Assembly: GCA_025526915.1 (NCBI GenBank)
Contig: JAHLKH010000060.1
Coordinates: forward strand, 1-64,000
From: Entophlyctis helioformis
Taxonomy: Eukaryota > Chytridiomycota > Chytridiomycetes > Chytridiales > Chytriomycetaceae
Direction: 5' to 3'
Length of the DNA: 64,000 nucleotides
This document shows, in pieces, positions 33,729 to 46,670 of this stretch (its first letter is position 1; every line of letters starts with the position of its first letter). The notes beneath the pieces were generated by a model, which did not search any database, had not been told where the DNA came from, and saw only the letters and a list, made by a program, of their open reading frames with translations. A program made the translations under genes and the position numbers.

Positions 33729-34842
33729 TTATCGTCGTGATGCTGTGCACGTCCACGACATTGTAAGTAAACACCACGCCACGCCACACCACTACACACC
33801 ACGACACAGACAACGTACCCAAGCAGTCATGGAACCCAGGAAACCCGCAGGCAGCGCCGACAAGGAAATACAGGACAAGCAAGGCAGCCACCACCATGAC
33901 GCCGACAAGCCGGGCGTTCTTGTACCACATGGCGCGCTTGAGCTGCGTCGAGCGTTTCTTGAACGCAAACGACGCCTGTGTCAGCGACTCGGTCTTGTCG
34001 ACGAGGAGGTCGATGCGCTCGCCGCGTGCCAGCACCTTTTCTGTTATCGTGGCGTGGCGTGAGTGGTGTGTCGAAGTGGGGGAGTGAGTGGGAGGGAGAG
34101 GGAGGGAGACGCAGCACGGGACGCACCGATATTGTCCACCATGATGCCCCGCACAGCGTCAATCTCTGACTGCACGGCGGCGAACTTGTCCGTCGACGGT
34201 GCCGTGCCACTCGAGTGTTGCTCCTGTGTGTGCGTGTGTCAGTGCATGGCATCGCAGACAACACAGACAGCGCAGACAGAACAGACGCACCATGAGGGCC
34301 GCGATCGTGCGGCCGTACTCTTGGTGGCCGTAGGCGGGCGCCGTGGCAGCGGATCGGGCGTAGACGGCCACGTAGCGGGCCGCCATGTCGTCCAGAAAGG
34401 CAAACGGCACCTTGCGGCCTGCGTGCGAGCCAGGGTGCGTGTGTGGTCAGTGCGCATTCAGCGTCGAGTGCGACGAGTGGGTCGAGTGCGTGGAGGGACG
34501 CAGAGGGACGCAGAGGGACGGGCGCTCACCAAACTGGTCGTCGGCCAGACACATGAACGTGAGGCCGCCCCGCTGCAGCGTGTGGAAGAGGAAGCGGTCG
34601 TAGACGTACGACGTGCGAACGTCGCCACCACCACCACCACCACCACCACCTGCTGCTGTGCTGCCTGAACCAGAGCCAGAACCAGAACCTAAACCAGAGC
34701 CAGAGCCAGAGCCCGAGGCTGCCGCAGACGACGCCAGCTGGTCCAGAATGTGCTGCGTGATGGTCGTAAAGTTGCCCGTTGTTATCGCATGCTCGGCCAG
34801 AATCGCCGACCCTCTGGCCACGAGTGCGTACACGAGCGGCAT
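33729..34842 (-). CDS. VAMP7-like longin R-SNARE
   Basis: Vesicle SNARE of the endosome/vacuole/exocytic routes. Start ATG at 34840-34842: MPLVYALVARGSAILAEHA, the first strand of a longin domain. Further longin blocks are FTTITQHILDQL, YVYDRFLFHTLQRGGLTFMC, LADDQFGRKVPFAFLDDMAA and YGRTIAALM. The R-SNARE motif runs through FAAVQSEIDAVRGIMVDNIE, KVLARGERIDLLVDKTESLT and FAFKKRSTQLKRAMWYKN, with the central Arg in the expected place (VLARGERID), followed by a transmembrane helix (LVGVMVVAALLVLYFLVGAA). After a last intron the tail probably ends HDCLASRR (TAA at 33729-33731). A Ser-Gly/Gly run (34622-34720) is inserted in the longin domain. GLT1's stop codon lies 90 bp beyond the start codon. 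Confidence 0.88.
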
Positions 34843-34931
34843 TGCGAGATGTCAATTGTGTGCTGGAAAGCCAAAATTAACAAACGGGAAAAGCAGTGTT
34901 TATGTACTAGCAAGCGTCATATGACGGCCGC

Positions 34932-37715
34932 TCAGCCGTGCACCGACAGGTTCAGTCCCGCGCCGGCCACCACCGGCACGGGCTGCAGCTGCAGGCTCTC
35001 GATGGGCCGCTGCTCGATGCCGCCCGTGACCGGCAGCCGCGTGTTGCCCATCAGGTACAGGTCCATCTGGCGCGCCGCCTGCCGCCCCTCGTTGATGCCC
35101 CACACAATCAGCGACTGGCCGCGCCGGCAGTCGCCCGCCGCGTACACGCCCGCCTGGCTCGTGGCGTACGAGCCGCGCGGCGTCTCGACGTTGGAGCGCA
35201 TGTCCTGCCGCACGCCCAGCTGCTGCAGCACGCCGTTCTCCGGGCCCAGGAAGCCCATCGCAATGAGCACAAGGTCCGCCGCAAAGAACTGCTGGCTGTC
35301 CGGCACCTCGCGCATCGCCCATCCGCCCTTGTCCGTGCGCGTCCACTCGACCCGCACCGTGTTCACGCCCTTGATCTGCCCGGCGCCGTTCGACACAAAC
35401 TCCTTCGAGAGCACGCAGTACTCGCGCGGGTCCTGGCCGTACACCTTGGCCGCCTCGGCGTGCCCATAGTCGACCTTGAACACGCGCGGGTACTCGGGCC
35501 ACGGGTTGTCCTGCGCGCGCTGGCCCGGCGGACGAGGAAGCAGCTCAAAGTTGACCACAGACTTGGCGCCATGCCGCAGCGACGTCGCAATGCAGTCCGT
35601 GCCCGTGTCGCCGCCGCCAATGACAATCACGTCCTTGCCCTTGGCGTTCAGGTACGTGCCGTCCTGCAGCTCAGAGTCCAGCAGCGACTTGGTGTTGCGC
35701 TGCAGAAACTCCATCGCAAAGTGGATGCCGTCCAGGTTGCGGTTGGGAATCTGCAGGTCGCGCGGCCACGTGGCGCCAGTGGCCACAAGCAGCGCGTCGC
35801 TCTCCTCGCGCAACTGCGCCGGATCCACGTTCTTGCCCACGTGCGCATTCGCCACAAACTCGACGCCCTCGGCGGCCATCAGGTCAATGCGGCGCTGCAC
35901 AACGTGCTTGTCGAGCTTCATGTTGGGGATGCCGTACATGAGCAGGCCGCCGTGGCGATCGTTGCGGTCGTACACCGTCACCGTGTGGCCGGCCTTGTTG
36001 AGCTGGTCGGCCGCCGCAAGTCCCGCTGGCCCAGACCCAATAATGGCAACGCGCTTGCCCGTGCGGTGCTTGGGCGGCGTGGGCACGATCCAGCCCTCTT
36101 CAAAGGCACGGTCGATGATGGCGCACTCGATGCTCTTGATCGACACGGGCGGCTCGTTGATGCCCAGCGTGCAGGCTCCCTCGCACGGCGCTGGACACAC
36201 GCGGCCAGTGAACTCGGGGAAGTTGTTGGTCATGAGCAGCCGGTCGAGCGCCTCCTGCCACTGGTTCTTGAACACGAGATCGTTCCACTTGGGGATGATG
36301 TTGCCGATCGGGCAGCCCGTGTCCGACTGGCAGAACGGCACGCCGCAGTCCATGCACCGCGCCGCCTGCACCTTGAGCTCCTTGGTCGTCAGCCGTGCAT
36401 TGACCTCTTTCCAGTCGCGCGTGCGCTTGGTCGGGTCGCGGTACGCATCCGTCTGGCGCTTGTACTTCATGAAGCCGCGCACCTTGTCGATCGTCTGCAC
36501 GCGCTGCACCACCGCCGCCTGGTCGAGAATGTTGTCCTCAATGTCGACAATGACGGGCTCCTTGTGCGGCACCACGTGCGTCGATCCGGGTGCAACGGCA
36601 GGCTCTGGCGCCGTCAGCGCCTTGGACTTGAGCTTGACCAGGAGCTCGTGGTAGTCGCGCGGCATCACGCGCACAAACTTGGGCAGCACGCGTTGCCAGT
36701 TCTTGATGCAGCGGTCAGCAACGGCCGAGCCAGTGTGCAGACGGTGCTCGTCAATGGTGTTGCGCAGCCACTCAATCTCCTCGGGCTCGTTGACCGTGCC
36801 CAAGTCGACCAGCTCCTTGTTGCAGCGCGGCCCAAACTCGTTGTTGATGTCGAGAATGTACGCAATGCCTCCCGACATGCCTGCAGCAAAGTTGCGTCCA
36901 GTCGCGCCAAGAATGACGACGCGGCCGCCCGTCATGTACTCGCAGCCGTGGTCGCCGACGCCCTCGCAGACAGCCGTGGCACCCGAGTTGCGCACACAGA
37001 AGCGCTCGGCAGCAATGCCGCTGATAAACGCCTTGCCGCTCGTCGCGCCGTACAGACAGACGTTGCCCACAATGACGTTGGTCTCGGAGCGGTACTTGGC
37101 GACCTTGGGCGGGTAGACGACAATGTGGCCGCCAGACAGACCCTTGCCGACATAGTCGTTGGCGTCGCCCTCGAGCTCGAGGAGAATGCCAGACGCAAGG
37201 AACGCGCCAAGGGACTGGCCAGCAGAGCCCTTGAGGTTGATGTGGATGGTGCCGTCTGGCAGACCGTGCTCGCCAAACGCGCGCGAGACGTGGTACGAGA
37301 GCGTCGTGCCCACCGTGCGGTCCGTGTTGACCACTTCGGCGCTGAAAATGGTTGGCTGGCGGTTGGTTAACGCGGGCTTGGCGAGCTCGATCAGCTTGTT
37401 GTCGAGACGCGTGCTCAGCAGGTGGTTCTGGGTGTGCACGTTGTGCATGGCGACACCCGGACGCAGCTTGAACGCCGGCGTGAGGATCGGCGACAAGTCG
37501 AGGTTGGCCGTCTTGGGGTTGCGCAGACTGTCGTCGACCATGAGCATGTCCGTGCGGCCGACCATTTCCTCGACCGTGCGGAAGCCCAGGCGGGCCATGA
37601 TCGACCGCATGTGCTCAGCGACGTAGTGGAAGAAGTTGATGACGTGCTCGGGGGCACCCTCAAACTTCTTGCGCAACTCGGGGTCCTGAGTGGCGACACC
37701 GACGGCGCAGGTTCC

Positions 37716-37746
<31 letters not shown>

Positions 37747-40700
37747 ATGGCAATGAGCGGCGTGGTGGCAAAGCCCCACTCCTCGGCGCCAAGAAGACAC
37801 GCAATAGCAACGTCGCGGCCCGTCTTGATCTGGCCATCCGTCTGGAGCACGATGCGTCCACGGAGGTCGTTGAGCACAAGCGTCTGGTGCGTCTCTGCGA
37901 GGCCGAGCTCCCACGGCAGGCCGGCGTACTTGATGCCCGTGAAGCGACTGGCACCCGTGCCGCCGTCGTGGCCCGAGATCAGAATGTGGTCTGCCTTGGC
38001 CTTGGCCACACCAGAGGCAATGATGCCGACACCAACCTCCGAGACAAGCTTGACCGACACGCGCGCGATGGGGTTGGCGCACTTGAGGTCGTAGATGAGC
38101 TGCTTGAGATCCTCGATCGAGTAAATGTCGTGGTGAGGCGGCGGCGAGATGAGGCCGACACCCGGCGTCGATTTGCGTGTGGCGGCAATGCTCTCGGTGA
38201 CCTTGTATCCAGGTAGCTCGCCGCCCTCGCCAGGCTTGGCTCCTTGGGCCATCTTGATCTGCAGCTCGTCCGCATCCGAGAGGTAGTAGCTCGTGACACC
38301 AAAACGGCCCGACGCAACCTGCTTGATGGCCGAGCGCATCGAGTCGCCATTGTCCAGCGGCTGCGACCGGATCGGATCCTCTCCGCCCTCGCCAGTGTTG
38401 CTCTTGCCGCCCAGCCGGTTCATGGCGACTGCCAGCGCAGAGTGGGCCTCGAGCGAGATGGAGCCGTACGACATGGCGCCTGTGCAGAAGCGCTTGACAA
38501 TGGACGTCCACGGCTCGACCTCCTCGATCGGAATGGCCTGCGCCTTGTCATAGTCAAAGTCGAGCAGACCACGCAGCGTGCAGTGCTTGATCTGGTCGTG
38601 GGCCTGCTGGGCGTACTTGTCGTACGCAGTCTGGTTGTTGCGGCGCACAGCGTCCTGCAGACTCGCAATCGAGACGGGGTCGTTGATGTGGTTCTCGCCA
38701 CCGTCGCGCCAGTTGTACTCGCCCGACTCGGGAAGCGTCTCGAGAGCGACCGTGTAGCGCGACGGCCATGCCGACTCGTGGAAGGCGAGCGCGTCCAGCG
38801 CAAGGATGTGGAAGCCAACGCCCTTGATGCGCGAGGCCGTGCCGGCAAAGCACTTGTCAATGACAGGCTTGTCGATGCCGAGCGCCTCAAAGATCTGGGC
38901 ACCCTTGTAGCTCTGCAGCGTTGAGATGCCCATCTTGGACATGACCTTTTTGATGCCGTCGTTGCTGGCCTTGATAAAGTTTTTGACAATGGCGTCTTCT
39001 GCGAGCTCGTGGCGCAGGATGCCATCGCGTCTGAGCTTGAGCATGGCCTCGAACGCCAGGTACGGGCAGACTGTGTGGGTTGCGGACAGAGCGCCATGAT
39101 TGGTGCAATGCATGTTGTTGAGTCAGTTGCTAGAGAATTCATCACCGGGGCCAGAAGCAGCAACACGAGGACAAAGGCAGGAAACGTACTCGCATCGGCA
39201 CCGTAGCCCAGCAGAACGCAAAAGTGGTGCACCTCGCGAGCCTCGCCCGTCTCGACAACCAGAGCAATCTTTGAGCGCTGCTTGTTGCGGACCAGGTGGT
39301 GGTGCACGCCGCCAAGAACAATGAGGGCCGACAGGGGAACGCGGTCGGGCGAGACGGCCGTGTCCGAGAGAACGGCAATCTTGAACCCTTCCTGGATGGC
39401 CTGCGACACCTCTGCACAGACGCGGTCGAGGGCGTGGACGTAGCCCGAGACACCGTCGGACTTGGCAAAAGTGGTGTCAATGACGGCCACCGACCACAGC
39501 GGCTTGAACTTTTGCAAGTCCTTGAGCGCCGTCAAGTCCTCGATCGACAGGATGGGCGAGGGCAGCTTGATGCGGTGGCACTGGGAGGCTTCCAGCTCAA
39601 GGATGTTGCCCTGGGTGCCAATGTAGCACGACAGCGACATGACAATGTCCTCGCGGATGGGGTCGATGGGCGGGTTGGTGACCTGGGCAAAGAGCTGGCG
39701 GAAGTACTCGTAGATGAGACGCGGGTTGCGCGACAGGCACGCGAGCGGCGTGTCGTGGCCCATGGACCCGAGCGCCTCCTTGCCGTCCGTGACCATGGGA
39801 GTGATGATGATGTTGAGCTGCTCGAGGGTGAAGCCAAAAGCGAGCATGCGCTTGTCCTGCGTGACCGAGTGGACGTCGAGGATGTGCTTGTGAGCGCGGC
39901 CGGAGCGCGCGGCCCAGTCGCGGATCTGGTCCATGGTGATCATGTGGTCGCTGATCCAGGTGGAGAAGGGGCGCTGGGTGCAGATGGTGAGCTTGAGCTC
40001 GCTGTCGTCGACGATGCGGCCCTCCTTGGTGTCGACGAGGAGCATCTTGCCGGGCTGCAGCCGGCCCTTGGAGACAATCGACTCTGGGGCGACGGGGATG
40101 GTGCCGACCTCGGAGGCGCAGATCATCATGTCCTGGTCGGTGATGTAGAAGCGGCAGGGACGCAGGCCATTGCGGTCGAGGGAGGCGCCGACAAAGCGGC
40201 CGTCGCTAAAGGTGAACAGGGCGGGGCCGTCCCAGGGCTCCATGAGGCAGGCGGCCCACTCGTAAAAGGCACGCTTCTCGGGCTCCATGTCGGGCTGGTT
40301 CTGCCAGGCCTCTGGGATCATCATCATGACGGCCTCGGGCAGCGACAGGACGCCGTTCATGACGAGCAGCTCGAGCACGTTGTCAAAGGCGGCCGAGTCT
40401 GAGCCGCCGTCCTCGACAATGGGGAACAGCGACTCGAGCTGCGAGCCAAACTTTGCCGAGCGCATGACGCCCTCGCGAGCGCGCATCCAGTTCTTGTTGC
40501 CACGCAGCGTGTTGATCTCGCCTGGAGGTGTCGGGAGTTGCCGTGGTTGTCGGGAGTTGCCGTGGACCGAGAGCCGAGTCGCCAAAGCGAGCAGATTGAG
40601 CAGATTGAGCATTGAGAGCATTGAGGATCGAGAGTCACAACGCGCACGTGTCAGCACGTGCAAACAACACTGAGCAAACGCGGTCCGTTGATCCATCGAT

Positions 40701-42018
40701 GGGCAATCGCCGACTTGCTCTGTCTCTCTCTGGACTGGATCCAGATCGCGGCAGATCAGAGGCGATGGCAGATGGGGGGGCGATGGCAGATGCGGGGCGA
40801 TGGCAGATGTAGAGATGGGACGGGGACGGGAATGGAGATGGGACACACAATGCATGCACCACCACTTGGAATGCATCACCACTTGGAATGCATCACCACC
40901 CATTGGATAAACATTCAAGAGACGGCACGAGACAATGACAGCAAGAGAGACATGCACGAGACAGAGAGAGACGCACCGTTGTGAGCGCACCACCGCATGG
41001 GCTGGGCACGGTCCCACGACGGAAACGTGTTGGTGGAGAAGCGCGAGTGGACGAGGCAAAAGTGCGAGGCGTAGGCCGGGTTGCGCAGGTCGGCAAAGTA
41101 GTTGTAGACCTGCACGGGGGCGAGCTGGCCCTTGTACACAATGTTCTTGCTGGACAGCGAGCAGATGTAGAACCAGCGCTTGAGCGTGATGGCGTGCGTG
41201 GCGTTCTTGCGCAGCAGGTACAGCTGGCGCTCAAACAGCCGCTCGTCGAATGCGTCTGCCTCGCTGGCTGCTTCCGACGACGACGACGACGACGACGAGC
41301 TGGCCGTGGGCGACGCGGGCACAGACGACGCCGAAGACGATGAGCTCGACGACGACGACGACGACGACGACAGGGAATCGCCCGTGTGAGCAAAGGGCAC
41401 GGCGAGCGAGGCGGCCGACGACGACGGGTGGCGGTGCGTGGCGGCCAGCGTCACAAAGGGCTGCAGGATGACGGGCTCCTTGGAGCGGGCGACGGGGCCG
41501 AGCAGCGACGAGTCGCGCGGCACGGTGCGCCAGCCGAGCACGACCAGGCCCAGATCGCGGGCGATCTGCTCAAACAGGGCGAGCGACTCTTGGCGCACGT
41601 CGTCCTTTGGCGAGAAGAAGACGTTGCCGACGGCGTACTCGCCGCGCGCGGGCAGCACAAACGGCGGCGTGGACAGCGAGGAGCCGGCAGCCACCTCTGC
41701 GGCAAACAGCTCGTGGGGCACGCCGGTCATGACGCCGGCGCCGTCGCCGTCGCGGGCATCGGCACCGACAGCGCCTCTGTGGGTCATGTTGCAGAGGATG
41801 CCGGACGCATTCGCGACAATGTCGTGCGAGGCCCTGCCCTTGATGTGGCACATGAAGCCGACACCGCAGGCGTCCTTTTCAAACGACGGGTCGTACAGGC
41901 CCTGTGCCTGGGGGATGGCGTCGGCCCAGAAGGCGTCGCTGTGGCGCATGTCCTCGGGCTGTTCGAGTTGTTGTTGGTGGGATGCTGTGGTGGTGGTGGT
42001 GGTGTCGTTCAAGGCCAT
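34932..42018 (-). CDS. GLT1: Glutamate synthase [NAD(P)H], single-chain GOGAT
   Basis: Makes two glutamates from glutamine and 2-oxoglutarate in ammonium assimilation. Exons 42018-40977, 40521-39190 and 39070-34932 give 2170 residues, normal for fungal GLT1. A propeptide of about 50 residues precedes the catalytic Cys ([19 protein letters not shown]). The class II amidotransferase domain is followed by the central domain ([28 protein letters not shown]). The FMN/synthase domain shows [33 protein letters not shown] and the 3Fe-4S Cys cluster in [15 protein letters not shown]. The glucan-like C-terminal domain of the large part follows, then the fused small-subunit part with [19 protein letters not shown] and two dinucleotide folds ([30 protein letters not shown]). 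A polySer insertion (about 41264-41375) lies in the amidotransferase domain. No frame breaks. Confidence 0.97.
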
Positions 42019-42986
42019 GCTGTAGATGCGAGGCGATAAGCTTTGCAGGCAGGGGCGGCTGTGGTGTGGAGTCGTGGGGTGGTGTGGGGTTCGAGTGAGT
42101 GAGTGTGTGAGTGTGTGAGTGTGTGAGACAGACGAGTGCATACATAGCAGAGTGCATAACAGTGCAGTGCATATCAGAGTGCAGGGCAGCCTACCTTGAG
42201 ATGTGGGGTGAGACAGACAGAGGAACGTGAATGTGCAAGACGGAGAGTGCGAGGACGAGTGTGTGGGGGCACACGGCGGCCTTTTATTAGCGAGTGAGTG
42301 AGTGAGTGAGTGAGAGACAGACAGCGAGAGACACACTCAGGCAACAAGCTTTGCCGCGTGGTCGGAGCGGGCAGCGTCCAACGGCCGCACGCGCCAGCAC
42401 GCACCAGCACGCACCAGCACAGGCACGGGCCAATGGATGCGCGGGCCGCGCATGGCAACGACCACGCTGCCACGTGGCCGGTGCTCGCGGCGAATGCGAG
42501 AATGCGAGAATGCGATGGCGCAGATGGGGGCAGCGATGGGGCCGATGGCAGCGATGGTAGCGATGGCAGCGATGGGGCCGATGGGCTGAGATGGGGACGC
42601 ACAGGGGCACGCACAGGGGGATGGCCAAGAGAAGGGCAAGAGAAGGGCAAGAGAAGGGCAAGGGGGAGGAGCATCATCTTGCTTCCTCTTGCTTCCTCTC
42701 GCCTGTGGAGTCGATTCCCTGGAGTCGAGCACGTGAAAGTGGCCTCTGCGGTGGCGCTGGCAGGTTCGCGCCTGTCACGAGCTCACTCGCACGTGCAGTC
42801 GCTGCTGCTGGCTGTCGCTCGCATGTGACGCTAGAAGCCGGCTCATCGCGGAACAACACAAACTCAGCGAAGGGCCTGGGGATGGCCAAAAATGGAAAAA
42901 AGAAGTAAAGAACAAGAAAACAATAAACTTCTTCTCTTCTCTCGCTTCCCTCTCGCACTCGCATTCGCTCGCCATGCACCTCGCCC
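42019..42986. promoter_or_regulatory. Divergent promoter region, GLT1 and the 42987 gene
   Basis: 968 bp between divergent start codons. Holds GAGT tetranucleotide repeats (42085-42125, 42292-42314), GCGATGG-type repeats (42510-42580) and an 11-bp repeat at 42623-42661. On the minus strand AAG|GTAGGCTG near 42190 could be a donor of a 5' UTR intron of GLT1. No gene that I can support. Confidence 0.5.
42623..42661. repeat. 11-bp tandem repeat
   Basis: About 3.5 copies of AAGAGAAGGGC in the divergent promoter. Confidence 0.85.
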
Positions 42987-45900
42987 ATGCACGCCACTCC
43001 ACAACTGCAAGCACCGCCGCAGCCGGCCATGCTCGATGCCCCCGACCCGCTGCCCCTGCATCCCAGATCGTCCGTCGGTCCGCACGATCCCGCTCCGGCC
43101 GGCCGCCACTCATCCACCAGCGCTGCGGGCGTGCCCGGTGCACCGCACGCCGACCATGCCACTGCCGCCGTGCTGGCCCGCCGCACAAGCACCGTGGTGC
43201 ACGGCACTTACGGCGGGCCCATGCTGTCCGCCCGCTTCGAGTCGCGCAGAGTCTCTGAGATCCTGCCGCACATCCTGCCGCAGCCCCCTGCGCTGGTGTC
43301 GCCTGCCCCTGCCCCTGCCCCTGCTCCCGCCCCTGCCCCTGCACATTCCGCCCATCCTGGCGCTCCTGGATCGCACCATCACCAACATCAACAACACCAA
43401 CATCAACAACACGATCTGCACCACGATCACGGCTCTGTCCAGCTGCCGCCGCTCCATGCTGCTCAACATCCGTCGCCCGCACAACAACATCAGCACCAGC
43501 AGCAGTCGGCGCACCATGCCGCCAGCACTGGCACGGCTGCGCGCCGTCCATCGACCCTCTTGCACAATCCGCAGACGCTGGCTGAACTCGACGAGCCCAT
43601 CAGCATCGAGACCGTCGCGCGCTACCAGCAGCAGCATCTGCAGCACAACCTGATCCAGCCCACCACCACCGATCAGGCCATGCTGCAACAACAGCAACAA
43701 CAGCATCATCATGGTCACCACCACAGCCACCACCACAGCCACGACCCGCTGCATTCCAATCGCAGCTCCGTCACTGCATCTGCTGCTCCAGCGTCTATGC
43801 TGCTCGACCCCGACATGGCTGTTGCCGCTGCGGCATCGGCAGCCATCGCAGCATCCCACAGACGCAAGTCTTTCACCATCACCGTCGAGGCGCCGCTCTT
43901 GCCGCCAAGCCACGCCCAGATCGGTGCTCTCACGCCGCTGGACGAGGCCGACGGCTACGTGGACGAGTCGCGTGCGTCGGTCCATCGTCCGCATCGCGCG
44001 CACTCTTTACAGCAGCAGGCTCCGTCCGCGCATGGCGCTGCTGCAACGGCGACGGCAACTGCGACGGCAGCAACGGCCGTTCAGGGATTGCAGCCAGCCT
44101 CGCCTGCGGCAGGTAGCGGTGCTGCTGCTCTGGCCGGGCCGGGCGGGTCAGGCGTGACACCGAGCGTGCCCTCCAGCCCATCTGCCCCTGGAGACGCCTC
44201 GCTGCTTGAGCCGCTGGGCGGAACAGCATCCACCGTGCAGGGATCCAGCACGGGACCCGCTGCAGCTGGACAAGTCGCCACACCGCCGGGCGGTGCAAGC
44301 AAGCCGCAGGGATTGGGCAGCGACGGGCTGCAGCCACAGGCATCTCCGCGTGCTGCAAACGGGACGCTGGGCCGGCTGCCCACACGCATTGGCCTGCCGC
44401 GCGCATCCAGTCGGCCCGGTCTGAGCAAGGACGCCACGAAAATGGACATTGCGTCGCGTGCACAGTCGCCGTCCAAACAGCAGCAGTCCGACAGAGACGT
44501 GCCGAGCAGAGGCACGCCCACCTCGCGGTCAGGACGCGGCCGATCGCCCTTAAAGGCAGGTGGCCCGCTGGACGCGAGCAGCCGGCCCACCATCACGGTC
44601 GACTCGGCGTTTGCAGACGGCCCGCACGCCAGCGGAAACCTGCGCGTGAGTGTCGGCATGCGTGCACCCGTGCAAGGCAGTCCGCTGTCCGTCACATTTG
44701 GACCACGCTCGTCGGCCTGGCTGCGTGCTGCTGCCGCTGCCGAGGCACTCGCGTCGGGACAGGGTCTGCAAGACTACCTGTCCAGCCAGAAACAGCAGCA
44801 ACAGTACGAGCAGTACCTAAGGGCATCCGCACGGCGACCGACGGCCGTTGACGGGCACATGGTGGTCCCGAATCTGCCGCCGCCCATGTACGTGCCCAAG
44901 CAGACGTTCCAGTTTGACGTGGTGCAGCGGCACGCCATCTTTCATTCGTACGGCTACGAGGTTCTGAGCGACAATGACAGCACGTTCGGCGATGGAACTG
45001 GCGGTGGCGGTGGCGGAGGGTTCATGGGAGCAGCAGGCAAACACCACCGGCTGACGATCCCGCACTCGCATGGCGCGCACACACACACGCACCACAATGT
45101 GGATCCGTGCAGCGACGCGGACCAGCCCGGCACAAAACAAAAGTTCCAGAGCCTCAAGTCGACCGTGCCGCGCCACCAGCCCATGCCGGCCAACTCCAAG
45201 TTTACGCTCAAGATCCACGGTCCCGCCGTTGCAGACGGCTCGGCCAGCGGCACTGGCACAGCCGCGCTAGCCGGCCATCCGAGCTCGACGGCAGCCATCA
45301 CCGTCAGTGGCAGTGGCAACGGTGGTGGAGGCGGCATCAAAACAGGCACGCAAGACCCCTCGAACATCCACGGCCGGTCCAGGGCCCAGCCCAAGAAGCC
45401 GCAGATTGTCGTCATCCTCGGGTCGAGTCTCAACCGCGGTGGCGATGTGCGCGACTCGATCAACGGCAGGCTGATCTTCACGGTGAGGCCAAAGGGCGTT
45501 GCGCAGCGCACGTCGTTGTTCCTGCTGGACCAGAACCACGAGCCGGTCTGGAAGCTGACGGAGCGACTGGGGGTGAGTCGTTTGCGCTGCTTGCTGGCTT
45601 GGATGCTATGCCTTTGAGATGGACGTGGCATTCGAGTTGACGCGTGGTGCGCGACAGGCGGCTGGATCGAGCTACGACCTGTTTGGACGATCAGCCATCA
45701 CGGGATGCGGGGCTGCTGGCTGGCGGCTGCGCGGCACGATCGACCGCGTGCCGTCGTCCGAGAGCATGATCCCGCGGTTTATCATCCGCTGCATGGGTGC
45801 GTCGGTGGCCCTGGCCAGCGACAGTCTCGGCCACGTGTTCCGGTTCCACGACATCATGACGTCCGAGGTCGTGGGCACGCTCACGACGCAGGCGCAGCGC

Positions 45901-46395
45901 ATCAAGGCGCAGATGGACGCAGGGGGCCAGGTGGTGCACGAGCAGCTGGAGCTCAGCTTTGACGCGCCGCCCGGCGGAGAGCTGGTCACTGGCACCCCTT
46001 CTTCCGCGACTCTGGCCGATGCGCCTGTCGAGACAGCAGCCATGCAGGCTCCCAAGCAACAGCAGCAGCAACAGCAGCAGCGGCCACTCGGCACCGGGCG
46101 GCAAGGATCGCGCAAGCAGCCGCACGACACGAGCATCCAGTACATCATGGCATCACATGGCATCTACTCCCAAAGCGGCCAGGAGGCCCACGGTCTTGTG
46201 GCTCGGTCGACGCCAGCATCCGCCGCGTCGTCCACGGGATCGCTGGGCGGCGGGCTCGCCAAAAGCCACTCGGCGCGCCACAACTGCATGCCGCTGTCGC
46301 AGCTCGTGCTGCCGCCCGAAATGTTTCTTGCGGGCGGCCTGATTGTGCTGTTTCTGCTGCGAGAAGAGCGCAAGAGCCTGCTGGGCTCCTGCTAG
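42987..46395 (+). CDS. Unrecognised large protein with one C-terminal transmembrane helix
   Basis: Exons 42987-45572 and 45658-46395 join in frame to 1107 residues. Residues 1-600 are low complexity: His/Gln-rich runs (HHHGHHHSHHHSHD), Pro-Ala repeats (PAPAPAPAPAPAP) and Ser-rich stretches. An ordered part follows from about 44860: PKQTFQFDVVQRHAIFHSYG, KFTLKIHG, KPQIVVILGSSLNRGGDVRD, GRLIFTVRPKGVAQRTSLFL, DQNHEPVWKLTE, then YDLFGRSAITGCGAAGWRLR, PRFIIRCMGASVALASDSLG and FRFHDIMTSEVVGTLTTQ. The alternating short strands look like a beta-rich domain, loosely like tubby/scramblase-type barrels, but I cannot assign it. The C-terminus (MFLAGGLIVLFLLREERKS) is a probable tail anchor. Function unknown. 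Confidence 0.7.
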
Positions 46396-46487
46396 GCTTG
46401 TATGTCCGTCTCAATACAACGGCGGTGGGATTTGTACGGCGGCCCGATTTCGTTTTCTTTTTCCAACCAACGACGCATCCGACTCCG

Positions 46488-46639
46488 ATGACGCTTGCAC
46501 GCTGGCTTGCTCGCAGCAGACTGGCTGCGCTGTCGGCTTCGGCGGCTTCGACGGCAGCAACAGCACCGTCGGCGAATGCAGCCGCACTGGCACGCAGATG
46601 CGTGCACTCGGGACCCTGCCTCTGCCCCGGTGCCCGCTC

Positions 46640-46670
<31 letters not shown>

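Noticed and set aside
34938..37370. 810-codon plus-strand frame over GLT1
   Set aside because: Antisense of an unmistakable glutamate synthase; no independent motif.
38420..41059. Apparent GLT1 extension running through the exon 2/3 intron into a Ser/Arg-rich tail
   Set aside because: Reading through the intron loses the conserved [13 protein letters not shown] continuation, which splicing restores.
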